Position numbers and translations under genes: made by a program
Part shown: positions 26,850 to 36,466 of the stretch, in pieces
Layout: the number at the start of each line of letters is the position of its first letter
Numbering within the stretch: the stretch's first letter is position 1
Assembly (NCBI GenBank): GCA_938045615.1
Contig: CALIBC010000179.1
Span: forward strand, 162,538 to 226,537
From: an uncultured Clostridia bacterium
GTDB taxonomy: Bacteria > Bacillota > Clostridia > Peptostreptococcales > Anaerovoracaceae
Length of the DNA: 64,000 bases
Direction of reading: 5' to 3'
The notes under the pieces: model-generated
Told to the model about the DNA's origin: nothing
What the model saw: only the letters and a program-made list of their open reading frames with translations
Databases searched by the model: none

Positions 26850-27771
26850 AAAGGCGAATTTGGTATTGGCGCTTGTACTTGCAATTGCATTCTGGTTTTA
26901 TGTTGTAGGTGAGATAGATCCTGAGACCAGCAAGGTGTACAGAGGCGTACCCATCACCGTAAAAAATGAGCATGTGCTCAGCGAGCACGGATTGTCGGTG
27001 GCGGGTATGGACAGAAAGGTGATCGCCGTGACGGTGTCAGGAAAAAGAAGCAATGTATACGGGCTGAGAAAAGACAGGATCAAAGTGAGCGTCAACGTCG
27101 CCAATGCTCGCGAGGGCGGAAATAAGATCGGAGTGGATGTAAGGGTTCCGCGAAAAATAGAGTTGACGGAGCAGAGCGTGGGAAAGGTGAACGTGGCGGT
27201 CGAGAAACGTGTCAGCGAGAACAGGAATGTGGAAATCGTATACACAAAAAAACTGAAAGAGGGCTACGAGCCTGAGATAAAGGATATAAGGCCAAAGGTC
27301 GTGGAAATAGGTGGCGGCAAGTCGCGGATATCCGAAGTCAAAAACTTGTGGGCAAAGATTTCACCCGGGGATATAAAAGAGCATGAGACGAGCATAGAGG
27401 CAAAAATCGTTGCCGCCGGCAGCAGTGGGAAAGAAGTTGCGGGCATTGAATCCGCCGTGGACAAGGTGCGGGTGCGGATAATATTGTTAAAAACAAAAAA
27501 TGTACCGTTAAAGCTCAAGGTGAAAGGACAAAATGCCGGGAAATATAAGCGTGAGTGTACGGCTCCGGATTCGATAACGATAAAGGCGAGCGCCGAGGCA
27601 CTGAAGAAGTTGGACTGGGTCAAGGCAAAAGAAATAGATGTATCGGAGATAAACAAGGATTCGCAAGTCAGAATTGCTCCCGTTCTTCAAGACGGTATCA
27701 AGCTTTCCGAAGTCGCGGAAAAACCGGTTTTGAAAGTAAAGGTCACGAGAAAAGGCAGTAAGAGGAATTGA
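26836..27771 (+). CDS. cdaR: CdaR (YbbR-domain) regulator of CdaA
   Basis: A 311-residue protein with one N-terminal membrane helix (ANLVLALVLAIAFWFYVVG) and an outer region of YbbR repeats, seen in recurring V-x-G-x-x-x-x-V patterns. CdaR binds CdaA in the membrane and modulates cyclic di-AMP synthesis. The ATG lies inside the end of cdaA, and the next gene, glmM, begins 15 nt after its stop. The C terminus is Lys/Arg-rich (KVTRKGSKRN). Confidence 0.92.
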   Translation: MLQSKKANLVLALVLAIAFWFYVVGEIDPETSKVYRGVPITVKNEHVLSEHGLSVAGMDRKVIAVTVSGKRSNVYGLRKDRIKVSVNVANAREGGNKIGVDVRVPRKIELTEQSVGKVNVAVEKRVSENRNVEIVYTKKLKEGYEPEIKDIRPKVVEIGGGKSRISEVKNLWAKISPGDIKEHETSIEAKIVAAGSSGKEVAGIESAVDKVRVRIILLKTKNVPLKLKVKGQNAGKYKRECTAPDSITIKASAEALKKLDWVKAKEIDVSEINKDSQVRIAPVLQDGIKLSEVAEKPVLKVKVTRKGSKRN

Positions 27772-27786
27772 GAAAGAGGGTAAGAA

Positions 27787-29136
27787 ATGGGAATGTTATT
27801 CGGAACGGACGGAGTCAGAGGCATCGCCAATAAGGAACTCACACCGGATATCGCATATGAATTGGGTAAAGCGGGGACGGAAGTCCTCGGAAGCATACAT
27901 AGCAATCCTACATTTGTGATCGGCAAAGACACAAGGCGGTCAGGCTACATGCTTGAAAATTCGATTGCCGCCGGCATACTGTCCATGGGCGGAAATGTCA
28001 TAAAGGTGGGGGTCATTCCGACTCCTGCGGTGGCAAGATTGGTAAAGGTGTACAGAGCTCAGGCGGGTGTCGTTATTTCGGCTTCCCATAATCCTTTTCA
28101 GGACAACGGAATAAAGTTCTTCAACGGCGAGGGGTATAAACTGAACGATGAGATAGAAACCAAGATAGAAGACTTCGTACTGGGAAGGGAGAGCTTCGAA
28201 AGAAAACTGCTTACGGGTTCCATGGTGGGCAAAGAGACCGATCTGGAAAATGAAGCGAGGGCTTTGTACATAGAATATCTGTTATCCACGGTCGACTATA
28301 TACTTGAGGACTATAAGATCGTATTGGACTGCGCAAACGGCGCCTCATATCAGGTTGCGCCAAAGGTATATGAAAGACTGGGAGCAGAGGTCATAACGAT
28401 AGGCACAGGTCCGAATGGACTCAATATAAATGACAAAATCGGTTCTACACATCCTGAACTTCTTCAGGAAACCGTTGTGCGCGAGAAAGCAGATATCGGA
28501 CTTGCTTTTGACGGTGATGCCGATAGACTTATCGTGGTTGATGAAAAAGGACAGGTCATAGATGGTGACAAGACTATCTGCATATGCGCAAGGATGCTGA
28601 AGGAAGCCGGAAAACTCAAGGATAACAGGGTCACCGCAACAGTGATGAGCAATATAGGCTTCCACAGGTATATAGAAGCTATGGGAGGAAGCGTGGACAT
28701 CACGGATGTAGGTGACAGATATGTTCTTGAATCCATGAGAAAGACAGGTTCAGCCATAGGAGGGGAACAGTCGGGACACATAATCTTCTCCGATTATTCG
28801 ACCACAGGCGACGGGGTATTGTCATCACTGCAGTTTATAAAGGCGCTGGTGGGATCGAAAAAGAAAGCGTCCGAGCTTGCGGAAACGGTGGTGCTGTATC
28901 CACAGGTTCTCGTGAATGCAAAGGTCAGCCGCGAAGGAAAGACCGAGTATCGAAACAATGCGGAAATCATCTCCGCCATAGACAAAATAGAGAAAAGGCT
29001 TCAAGGAGAAGGAAGAGTTTTGATAAGGCCGTCCGGTACGGAATCTTTGGTTAGAGTAATGATCGAGGGCAAGGATGAATCGGAGATATCGGAAATGGCA
29101 AAGGAACTTGCCGAACTGATTGCTTCAAAATACTGA
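27787..29136 (+). CDS. glmM: Phosphoglucosamine mutase
   Basis: A 449-residue alpha-D-phosphohexomutase that converts glucosamine-6-phosphate to glucosamine-1-phosphate for UDP-GlcNAc. The active serine is Ser100 in ISASHNPFQDNG. The metal loop DGDADR, the sugar loop GGEQSGH and the phosphate loop RPSGTE are all present. The start MGMLFGTDGVRG is typical. Third gene of the cdaA operon and known in Bacillus to interact with CdaA. glmS follows after 115 nt. Confidence 0.96.
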   Translation: MGMLFGTDGVRGIANKELTPDIAYELGKAGTEVLGSIHSNPTFVIGKDTRRSGYMLENSIAAGILSMGGNVIKVGVIPTPAVARLVKVYRAQAGVVISASHNPFQDNGIKFFNGEGYKLNDEIETKIEDFVLGRESFERKLLTGSMVGKETDLENEARALYIEYLLSTVDYILEDYKIVLDCANGASYQVAPKVYERLGAEVITIGTGPNGLNINDKIGSTHPELLQETVVREKADIGLAFDGDADRLIVVDEKGQVIDGDKTICICARMLKEAGKLKDNRVTATVMSNIGFHRYIEAMGGSVDITDVGDRYVLESMRKTGSAIGGEQSGHIIFSDYSTTGDGVLSSLQFIKALVGSKKKASELAETVVLYPQVLVNAKVSREGKTEYRNNAEIISAIDKIEKRLQGEGRVLIRPSGTESLVRVMIEGKDESEISEMAKELAELIASKY

Positions 29137-29251
29137 AAATAGGCAGTTTCGGCATTACAACAAGTGAATGCCAAGATGTGTTTGCGGGCGTATTCGAATG
29201 TGTTCGGATCCCCGTGTTTGAATTACAATCAATATCGGAAAGGGGTTAAAC

Positions 29252-31090
29252 ATGTGTGGTATAGTGGGATATACGGGAAATGAACAAGCAAAAGAGATCG
29301 TAATAAACGGATTGAAAAAACTTGAGTACAGGGGGTATGACTCGGCGGGAATAGCAATAAGGAACGAAGATGGTATAGTCGTTCGCAAAAAGAAAGGTAA
29401 GATCGCCGTACTGGAGGATTTCATAAAAAATGAAAGTTTGCCGGGAACTTTGGGAATAGGACACACGCGGTGGGCCACTCACGGGGCGCCGTCGGATCTC
29501 AACGCCCATCCTCATACGAGCGTCGATGGAAAAATTGCGGTGGTTCACAACGGAATAGTGGAGAATTACGTGGAGCTTCGCGAAAAACTTGCTTCAGAAT
29601 ACGGGATCAAGTTCAAAACAGAGACGGATACGGAAGTTATCGCGGCGCTTGTGGGTGCATTATACGAAAAAAACGGGGGGAATACGGAAGATGCCGTATA
29701 CGATGCGGTAAAGGAAATGTCCGGAGCTTATGCCATAGGCGTCATCGCCGCAGACAGTCCCGATAAAATAGTGGCATACAGGAAAGATGCCCCGTTGATC
29801 GCCGGTGTCGGTAAGGGCTGCAAATTCATAGCATCGGACATACCGGCCATTTTGAAGTATGTTAACGATATTTATCTGATAGAAAATGATGAAATGGTGG
29901 TCTGCACTCCGGATGATGTAAAGATCTATGATTCGGCGAGGAAACTTGTCAAAAGAGAGATCATGAAGGTCAATTGGAACATAGAAGATGCCGAAAAGGG
30001 CGGTTATGAGCACTTCATGCTAAAGGAAATATATGAGCAGCCCAAGGCGCTGGAAGACACGATGCTCAGACGCATAGGAGAGGACGGCAAGATCAGGCTC
30101 GACGGAATATCGCTGACTGAACAGGATTTAAAAAAGATTTCAAAGATATACATTGTCGCATGCGGAACGGCGTACCATGCGGGGCTTGTCGGAAAGTATG
30201 CGATAGAAAACATGGCGAGGATCCCGGTCGAGATAGATGTTGCATCGGAATTCAGATATAGAAATCCCGTTATCGACGAAAATACTCTCTTTATTGCCAT
30301 AAGCCAATCGGGCGAGACACTCGATACTCTCGCCGCACTCAGAGAAGCCAAAAGCCACGGAGCGAGAATCATGTCCGTCTGCAACGTGGTGGGCAGCTCG
30401 GTTGCAAGAGAGTCCGACGATGTATTTTACACGTGGGCGGGACCTGAAATTGCGGTGGCATCCACCAAGGCGTACACCACACAGCTGATGTGCATGTATC
30501 TGATAGCATTGTATTTGGGTGATTTGACCGGCAATATATCGGAAGAATACTATGACTCAATACTCAAAGAATTGCTTGCTATGCCGAAGAAAGTCTCTGA
30601 AGTCCTTGAGAAGAGTGCTTACATAAAAAAACTCGCAGAGAAACTTTACAACAGAACACAGGTGTTTTTTATAGGAAGGGGAATGGATTCGGCCGTTGCT
30701 CTTGAAGGGTCGCTGAAACTCAAGGAGATATCCTACATCAACTCTTTTGCCATAGCCGCGGGGGAACTCAAACACGGCACGATCGCTCTGATGGAACCGG
30801 AGACGATAGTCATTGCGCTTGCGACGCAGAATGTGCTTTTTGACAAGATGTACTCCAACATCGTCGAGATCAAGGCGCGTATGGCTCATGTGGTATCTAT
30901 CGCGAAAGAAGGCTCGGAAAAGATAGAAGCCGAGAGTACCGAGGTCATATACATACCTGAATGCGCAGATGAGGTGACTCCTATATTGTCGATAGTTCCG
31001 CTCCAACTCTTTGCGTACTATGTGGCGAAGATAAAAGGCGAAGATATAGATAAACCGAGAAATCTCGCAAAATCGGTCACCGTCGAGTGA
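29252..31090 (+). CDS. glmS: Glutamine-fructose-6-phosphate aminotransferase
   Basis: A 612-residue enzyme that makes glucosamine-6-phosphate. The N-terminal MCGIVGY carries the Cys nucleophile of the glutaminase half; HTRWATHG and the two C-terminal SIS domains (SQSGETLDTL, STKAYTTQ, GRGMD) follow. The end, PRNLAKSVTVE, is the conserved GlmS tail. The 115 nt upstream hold no glmS ribozyme that I can recognise, so glucosamine-6-phosphate feedback by that route is not supported. GGAAAGGGG precedes the ATG. Probably expressed with glmM. Confidence 0.96.
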   Translation: MCGIVGYTGNEQAKEIVINGLKKLEYRGYDSAGIAIRNEDGIVVRKKKGKIAVLEDFIKNESLPGTLGIGHTRWATHGAPSDLNAHPHTSVDGKIAVVHNGIVENYVELREKLASEYGIKFKTETDTEVIAALVGALYEKNGGNTEDAVYDAVKEMSGAYAIGVIAADSPDKIVAYRKDAPLIAGVGKGCKFIASDIPAILKYVNDIYLIENDEMVVCTPDDVKIYDSARKLVKREIMKVNWNIEDAEKGGYEHFMLKEIYEQPKALEDTMLRRIGEDGKIRLDGISLTEQDLKKISKIYIVACGTAYHAGLVGKYAIENMARIPVEIDVASEFRYRNPVIDENTLFIAISQSGETLDTLAALREAKSHGARIMSVCNVVGSSVARESDDVFYTWAGPEIAVASTKAYTTQLMCMYLIALYLGDLTGNISEEYYDSILKELLAMPKKVSEVLEKSAYIKKLAEKLYNRTQVFFIGRGMDSAVALEGSLKLKEISYINSFAIAAGELKHGTIALMEPETIVIALATQNVLFDKMYSNIVEIKARMAHVVSIAKEGSEKIEAESTEVIYIPECADEVTPILSIVPLQLFAYYVAKIKGEDIDKPRNLAKSVTVE

Positions 31091-31177
31091 TTTTAGAATA
31101 TTGGTGCGATCATGGATTCAAGATTCATATGAAAGTGCCGAATTGGGCAGTTTCCAAAAGTGAAAGTGAGGTGCATA

Positions 31178-32428
31178 ATGCCAAAATATGAGATAAGGAA
31201 TATTTCTCTTGCGACATCGGGATACACAAAGATACGTTGGGTGAAAAACAATATGCCGCTTCTTTCGGGGTTGGAAGAAAAGTTTGCGAAGGAAAAACCC
31301 TTTGAAGGAGTGAAAATATCGCTTTCCGTTCATCTGGAGGCAAAGACCGCATATCTGTGCACTGTGTTGGCAGCCGGAGGCGCAATCATGTCGGTGACGG
31401 GCAGCAACGTGCTGTCGACTCAGGATGATGTTGCTGCGGCTCTTGCGGACTTGGGGCTTTCGGTGTTTGCGTATCATGGAGCTACACAGGAAGAATATGA
31501 CAGGCATATAGAGATGTGTCTGTCATGCAGACCTAACATAATAATAGACGACGGCGGCGACCTTGTCGGTTTTTTGCATACCAAAAGACCGGATCTTGCC
31601 GAGGAAGTTTGGGGCGGATGCGAAGAGACCACGACAGGTGTCATAAGACTGAAGGCGATGGAAAGAGAAGGGGTTTTGAAGTTTCCGATGGTAGCTGTAA
31701 ACGACGCCGACTGCAAGCATCTGTTCGACAACAGATATGGGACGGGACAGTCAGTATGGGACAGCATAATGAGAAACACCAATCTGATAATTGCTTCAAA
31801 GACTGTGGTGGTTGCAGGTTACGGATGGTGTTCGCGGGGAATCGCAATGAGAGCCGCCGCACTTGGCGCCAAAGTCATAGTTACGGAGATCAATCCCGTA
31901 AAGGCGATAGAGGCAGAAATGGACGGCTACGATGTCATGACGATGGACAAGGCCGCTCCTCTCGGTGATATATTTGTGAGCGCCACAGGTTGCTGCAAGA
32001 CCATAACGATGGAGCACATGTTGAAAATGAAAGCCGGGGCGATACTGAGCAATGCCGGACACTTCAATTGTGAAATCGATATGGATGCGCTTGAAAGAGA
32101 AAAACTTGAGAAAAAGGAAACAAGAAACAATATAACCGGCTACAGACTTTCGAGCGGGAAGTGGGTCAACGTTATAGCAGAGGGAAGACTCGTGAACATA
32201 GCAGCAGCGGACGGCCATCCGGCGGAGATCATGGATATGAGCTTTGCGGTACAGGCGATATCGGCACTCTTTGTGATGGGCAATCATGAAAAACTCGGAA
32301 AAAAGGTAGTTGATGTGAGCAAGGAAATAGATTCCATAGTTGCGGAGCTGAAGCTCGCCTCATGGGGGATTGAGATAGACCGTCTTACACGCGAGCAAGA
32401 AGAGTATCTGAACAGCTGGAATATATGA
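31178..32428 (+). CDS. ahcY: S-adenosylhomocysteinase
   Basis: ATG 31178 with an AGGTG site is chosen over the GTG at 31160. The 416-residue product splits S-adenosylhomocysteine into adenosine and homocysteine. Landmarks: the SVHLEAKTAYL region, an NDA motif in the substrate domain (VNDADCKHLFDNRYGTGQS), the NAD-binding VVVAGYGWCSRG, and NAGHFNCEID. The C-terminal region is shorter than in eukaryotic and proteobacterial enzymes, as in other anaerobes. A second route, mtaD at 58838, deaminates the same substrate. The surrounding genes (glmS, TIGR01440, gltX) do not form a pathway with it. Confidence 0.9.
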   Translation: MPKYEIRNISLATSGYTKIRWVKNNMPLLSGLEEKFAKEKPFEGVKISLSVHLEAKTAYLCTVLAAGGAIMSVTGSNVLSTQDDVAAALADLGLSVFAYHGATQEEYDRHIEMCLSCRPNIIIDDGGDLVGFLHTKRPDLAEEVWGGCEETTTGVIRLKAMEREGVLKFPMVAVNDADCKHLFDNRYGTGQSVWDSIMRNTNLIIASKTVVVAGYGWCSRGIAMRAAALGAKVIVTEINPVKAIEAEMDGYDVMTMDKAAPLGDIFVSATGCCKTITMEHMLKMKAGAILSNAGHFNCEIDMDALEREKLEKKETRNNITGYRLSSGKWVNVIAEGRLVNIAAADGHPAEIMDMSFAVQAISALFVMGNHEKLGKKVVDVSKEIDSIVAELKLASWGIEIDRLTREQEEYLNSWNI

Positions 32429-32468
32429 AGATAGGTTTATTTGTGCGAGAAACGGAGGTTTGAAGAAA

Positions 32469-33038
32469 ATGACTTATGATGAGATCAGATCGCAGGCGAA
32501 AGAAGCGTGTGGAGAATTGCTGAAGACGGCTAACCTCAAGCCGGGAGAAATTTTCGTCGTTGGGTGTTCCTCCAGCGAGGTCAAGGGGAAGCACATAGGA
32601 AAAGGGTCGGATATAGATGTCGCAAAAGCCATATACGACGGCATACATCCTCTTCTGAAAGAAAAGGGCGTTTATCTTGCCGTTCAATGTTGCGAACATT
32701 TGAACCGTGCGATCATAGTGGAAAGAAAAGCCTTGCTTCCGGGTGCGGAGATATGTAATGTCGTACCGCAACTGCATGCCGGAGGATCTTTTGCGATGAC
32801 TATGTTTGAAAGTGCCGAAGATCCTGTTGCCGTAGAACACATAAAGGCGGCTGCGGGGATGGATATAGGCGATACATTGATAGGCATGCATCTTCGCGAC
32901 GTTGCTGTTCCGGTGAGGATAAATGTAAAGAAAATCGGCGAGGCGAACGTGGTTTGCGCAAGGACAAGACCGAAGTTCATAGGCGGCTCCCGCGCAGTAT
33001 ACGACGACGTACTCTCGGGCGGAGAAGTCCGCCGGTAG
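32469..33038 (+). CDS. TIGR01440 / DUF436 family protein (YwlG-like)
   Basis: ATG 32469 is used: CGGAGG lies 10 nt upstream, while the TTG at 32460 is only 1 nt from it. The 189-residue product has family-typical segments: VGCSSSEVKGKHIGKGSD, AVQCCEHLNRA, LPGAEICNVVPQLHAGGSFA and the closing RPKFIGGSRA. The family is widespread in Firmicutes and has no firm function that I know of. It lies 40 nt after ahcY and 15 nt before gltX, so it is in the same operon. Confidence 0.85.
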   Translation: MTYDEIRSQAKEACGELLKTANLKPGEIFVVGCSSSEVKGKHIGKGSDIDVAKAIYDGIHPLLKEKGVYLAVQCCEHLNRAIIVERKALLPGAEICNVVPQLHAGGSFAMTMFESAEDPVAVEHIKAAAGMDIGDTLIGMHLRDVAVPVRINVKKIGEANVVCARTRPKFIGGSRAVYDDVLSGGEVRR

Positions 33039-33053
33039 ATAAGGAGATACTTG

Positions 33054-34727
33054 ATGGATTACATGGATCACAATGCGCTTGCGGAATTGCTGTTTCCGCA
33101 CATAGAGAAAATCCCCGATGATTATGAAAAAATTTACCCTCTGCGTAATCTGCATGAGGGTGCGAAGGTCACACGGCTCGGACCAAGCCCGACGGGTTTT
33201 ATACATTTGGGGAATTTATACGGTGCTTTTGTTGATGAAAGGTTGGCACACCGATCCGGCGGAGTGTTCTATCTTCGTATAGAGGATACCGACGATAAAA
33301 GACTGGTGGAGGGTGCCGTAAAAGCCATCATAGATTCTCTGCGCTTTTTTGATATAAGGTTCGATGAGGGAGCTTTTCAAGACGGTGATATAGGTGACTA
33401 CGGTGATTACACGCAAAGCCGCAGGGGAGCCATATACGCCTGCTTTGCAAAAAAACTCGTGAGCGAGGGCAAAGCATATCCGTGTTTTTTGAGTGCCGAT
33501 GAGATAAACCGGATAAGGGATGAGCAGGAAAAGGAAAAAATCACACCCGGAATATACGGAAAGTATGCAAGGTACAGAGATTGCCCGTTGAGTGAGGTCA
33601 GAGCCGCAATTGAAGAGGGTAAACCTTACGTAATAAGGCTAAAGTCGAATGGTTCCGCTACAGAGGAGATGCGCGACAGGATCGAGGTTAATGATGCCGT
33701 CAGAGGCAGTTTGAGCATGCCAGAAAACTTTATGGACACGGTCATCCTGAAAGCGACGGGCATACCGACTTATCATTTTGCGCATGTGGTGGATGATCAC
33801 CTTATGAGGACGACCCACGTTGTCAGGGGAGAAGAATGGCTTTCTTCCCTGCCCATACACATAGAACTCTTTGAAAAACTAGGTTGGAAGCCACCCGTGT
33901 ACTGTCATACCGCGCAGCTGATGAAGCTGGATGAATCGGGCAACAAGAGAAAGCTGTCAAAGCGCAAAGATCCGGAATTGGCTCTTACATACTACAGGAA
34001 TATGGGATACCACCCTCAAGCGCTTCGTGAATACCTTCTCACGATACTGAATTCGGACTTTGAAGAGTGGAGAAACGAAAACCCACAATTGCCTTTGGAA
34101 GACTTTGACTTCAGCACGGACAAGATGAGTGGTTCAGGAGCTTTGTTTGATCTGAACAAGTTGAATGATATAAGCAAGGATGTACTCTTGCGTATTCCGC
34201 CTGAGGATCTTTATGAATTTCTTAAATCTTGGGGAAGGGATTGTGCGCCTGAATTTGAGAATATGTTTGATGATAGGGAATATATGATCAAGATACTGAG
34301 TTTGGGACGAAGCGGGAAAAAACCGCGAAAGGATTTTGTGTACGGAAAGCAGATTGTAGAGTTTGTAGGCTACTTTTTTGAAAAACATTTTGAGATCGAG
34401 GACAAGTTGCCGGAGGAAGTTTCCGAGCAGGACAGTGAGCAGATCCTGGAAAAGTATCTGAATACCTATGATCACAGTGATGATCAGAGCACATGGTTTG
34501 ACAAAATTCGAAAGATCGCAGTGGACATGGGATATGCAGCAAAACCAAAAGATTATAAAAAGAATCCGCAAGATTACAAGGGGCATGTCGGTCATGTCAG
34601 CACGGTGATACGTCTAGCCCTCACCGGCAGAAGCCAATCCCCAGATATATGGGAAATACAGGGGATTTTGGGCGAAAATGAGGTGAGGGCAAGGTGTAAG
34701 AAAGCTATTTGTCATTTCGGGAGATAA
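33054..34727 (+). CDS. gltX: Glutamyl-tRNA synthetase, variant with N-terminal extension
   Basis: ATG 33054 with AAGGAG 7 nt upstream. The 557-residue product shows the class I signature GPSPTGFIHLGNL (HIGH region) and KLSKRKDP (KMSKS region near 300). The HIGH motif begins near residue 42 rather than at about 5-10, so there is an N-terminal extension of about 35 residues. The total length is above the usual 470-500. The C-terminal half, which binds the anticodon, is also divergent. It may charge tRNA-Glu alone or also tRNA-Gln. The 3' end overlaps deoC on the other strand by 16 nt, so there is no separate terminator between them. Confidence 0.88.
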   Translation: MDYMDHNALAELLFPHIEKIPDDYEKIYPLRNLHEGAKVTRLGPSPTGFIHLGNLYGAFVDERLAHRSGGVFYLRIEDTDDKRLVEGAVKAIIDSLRFFDIRFDEGAFQDGDIGDYGDYTQSRRGAIYACFAKKLVSEGKAYPCFLSADEINRIRDEQEKEKITPGIYGKYARYRDCPLSEVRAAIEEGKPYVIRLKSNGSATEEMRDRIEVNDAVRGSLSMPENFMDTVILKATGIPTYHFAHVVDDHLMRTTHVVRGEEWLSSLPIHIELFEKLGWKPPVYCHTAQLMKLDESGNKRKLSKRKDPELALTYYRNMGYHPQALREYLLTILNSDFEEWRNENPQLPLEDFDFSTDKMSGSGALFDLNKLNDISKDVLLRIPPEDLYEFLKSWGRDCAPEFENMFDDREYMIKILSLGRSGKKPRKDFVYGKQIVEFVGYFFEKHFEIEDKLPEEVSEQDSEQILEKYLNTYDHSDDQSTWFDKIRKIAVDMGYAAKPKDYKKNPQDYKGHVGHVSTVIRLALTGRSQSPDIWEIQGILGENEVRARCKKAICHFGR

Positions 34728-35473
34728 GACATCGCCTCCCGAATTATGCCGGCGCAAGAACTGCAGCCGAGCCTGTCTGCACCCGCATCGATCATCTCGA
34801 TTGCGGTCTTGAGGTTCCGTATACCGCCCGAGGCTTTGATGCGCATGCTGTCTCCGACAGTTTGCTTCATCAATTTAACCGCATGCGTCGTTGCGCCGCC
34901 CGTGGAAAAACCGGTGGAAGTTTTTACAAAAGCAGCGCCGGCTTTGCGTGACAGTATGCAGGCTTTTTGGATTTCATCATCTGTCAGCAGGCAGGTTTCC
35001 AAAATGACTTTTACGATCGCGCCGTATTTTGTGGCTACACAGACCACAGCGGCAATGTCATCGGAAACCTCCGCATATTTTTTGTCTTTCAAAAGACCCA
35101 AGTTGATCACCATATCGATCTCATCCGCACCGTCTCTTATGGCACGTTCGGTTTCAAAAACCTTGGCAGCGGTGGTGGAGGCGCCGAGCGGAAACCCTAT
35201 GACCGTTGCGATCTTTACCTCCGGCCGCAAGTCGGACTTCAAATCCGATCTTAAGATTGACCGGGTTTTGCATTGAGACAAGGCGGTTTTAGCGGCTCCG
35301 ACGCGGCAGGGATTGATGCAGACCGCAAAAAAACCGTTTGCTGCGGCTTCCCGGCAAAGTTTGATTATCTGCTCGCCGGTCGCTTCGGGTTTTAGCAGGG
35401 TACTGTCAAAATATCCGTTCAGATTTTTAGGTACCGAAGTTTGGCCTGTCGGGAGTCCTGTCTGCATACTCAT
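34712..35473 (-). CDS. deoC: Deoxyribose-phosphate aldolase
   Basis: ATG 35473 is preferred: GGAGCAG lies 7 nt upstream and it avoids overlapping the preceding gene. The 253-residue TIM-barrel enzyme cleaves 2-deoxyribose-5-phosphate to glyceraldehyde-3-phosphate and acetaldehyde. Seen: DSTLLKPEAT, VIGFPLGAST, DEIDMVINLG, the ETCLLTDDEI helix and the Schiff-base lysine in FVKTSTGFSTGGAT. It is the last gene of the pan operon, an unusual place with no obvious link to pantothenate. The stop codon lies inside the convergent gltX. Confidence 0.93.
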   Translation of the reverse strand: MSMQTGLPTGQTSVPKNLNGYFDSTLLKPEATGEQIIKLCREAAANGFFAVCINPCRVGAAKTALSQCKTRSILRSDLKSDLRPEVKIATVIGFPLGASTTAAKVFETERAIRDGADEIDMVINLGLLKDKKYAEVSDDIAAVVCVATKYGAIVKVILETCLLTDDEIQKACILSRKAGAAFVKTSTGFSTGGATTHAVKLMKQTVGDSMRIKASGGIRNLKTAIEMIDAGADRLGCSSCAGIIREAMSYLPK

Positions 35474-35474
35474 T

Positions 35475-36440
35475 TCAGAACTGCTCCTTTGGAACGGCCG
35501 ATACACTCTTTTCCTTTTCGCCCCTTACGATGCTTGCAAAAATTGAGCCGGAAATATTGTGCCAGACGCTGAATATGGCTCCGGGCAGGGTGGCAAGAGG
35601 GTTAAGCGCAAAATTGACCGTGGCAAGGGATACCGCAAGACCGCTGTTTTGCATTCCTATCTCGATGGCTATCGCAGTGGACTGCGCTTTCCCCAACTTG
35701 AGGGCTTTGGCCACGCCCAGACCGCACATAAGTCCCGTGACATTGTGAAGCGCAACGACGATTAGCACCAGCAGCCCGGATGTCAGGATCTTGCCGGAGT
35801 TTGCGGCAACAATGCCTGAGATTATGAGCACGATGGAAGCAGATGAAACAGTCGGCAGAAATACGGATATTTTTTCGATCCAATCGGAGAGAAGCTTTCG
35901 CAAAGCTATACCCATAAGGACCGGTATCAGTATAACAGTCACCACCGACTTGAACATCGCAAGAAAGGATACATCAACCCATCTTCCTGCGAGTAAAAAC
36001 ACAAGAAGAGGCGTCATAAGAGGGGAAATGAGGGTGGACGTTATCGTCATTCCAACAGAAAGCGGTACATCACCGCCGGCAATATGTGTGATGACATTGC
36101 TCGCCGTACCTCCCGGACAGCAGCCTACAAGAATCATTCCCAAAGCAAGATCCGCGTTCAGGTTGAAAACCATGGAAATAAGCCATGCGGCTATCGGCAT
36201 GACGGCATACTGAGCCACGCACCCGGCTATGATTTCCCGTGGATGCAGGAAAATGTTCCTGAAATCTGAAGAATTTATCGTGGTTCCCATTCCGAACATA
36301 GCCACTCCAAGAAATATGGCAGTGTAATTTGTCATCCATGCAAATGAATTGGGTTTAAAGAAAGCCAAGATTGAAAAGCATATTATGACGATGCCTATGT
36401 ATCTGACCAGTATTGAATTGAACTTCTTGAAAATTTTCAT
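35475..36440 (-). CDS. BASS-family sodium symporter, probable pantoate/ketopantoate importer
   Basis: ATG 36440 with a G-rich site 8 nt upstream. The 321-residue protein has about nine or ten membrane helices and BASS family signatures: CCPGGTASNVIT in the middle and EIGMQNSGLA near the end. Bile acid:sodium symporter relatives in bacteria carry varied organic acids; PanS of Salmonella imports ketopantoate and pantoate. Here the gene directly follows panC and panD, and panB and panE are absent from the cluster. An importer feeding PanC with pantoate is therefore the best inference; I do not assign a symbol. It touches deoC by a 1-nt gap. Confidence 0.82.
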   Translation of the reverse strand: MKIFKKFNSILVRYIGIVIICFSILAFFKPNSFAWMTNYTAIFLGVAMFGMGTTINSSDFRNIFLHPREIIAGCVAQYAVMPIAAWLISMVFNLNADLALGMILVGCCPGGTASNVITHIAGGDVPLSVGMTITSTLISPLMTPLLVFLLAGRWVDVSFLAMFKSVVTVILIPVLMGIALRKLLSDWIEKISVFLPTVSSASIVLIISGIVAANSGKILTSGLLVLIVVALHNVTGLMCGLGVAKALKLGKAQSTAIAIEIGMQNSGLAVSLATVNFALNPLATLPGAIFSVWHNISGSIFASIVRGEKEKSVSAVPKEQF

Positions 36441-36466
36441 TGTGTTACCCCCATACGTCACAAAAG

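Noticed and set aside
29137..29251. Possible glmS ribozyme upstream of glmS
   Set aside because: The gap is only 115 nt and shows none of the conserved glmS ribozyme core or its pseudoknot strands.
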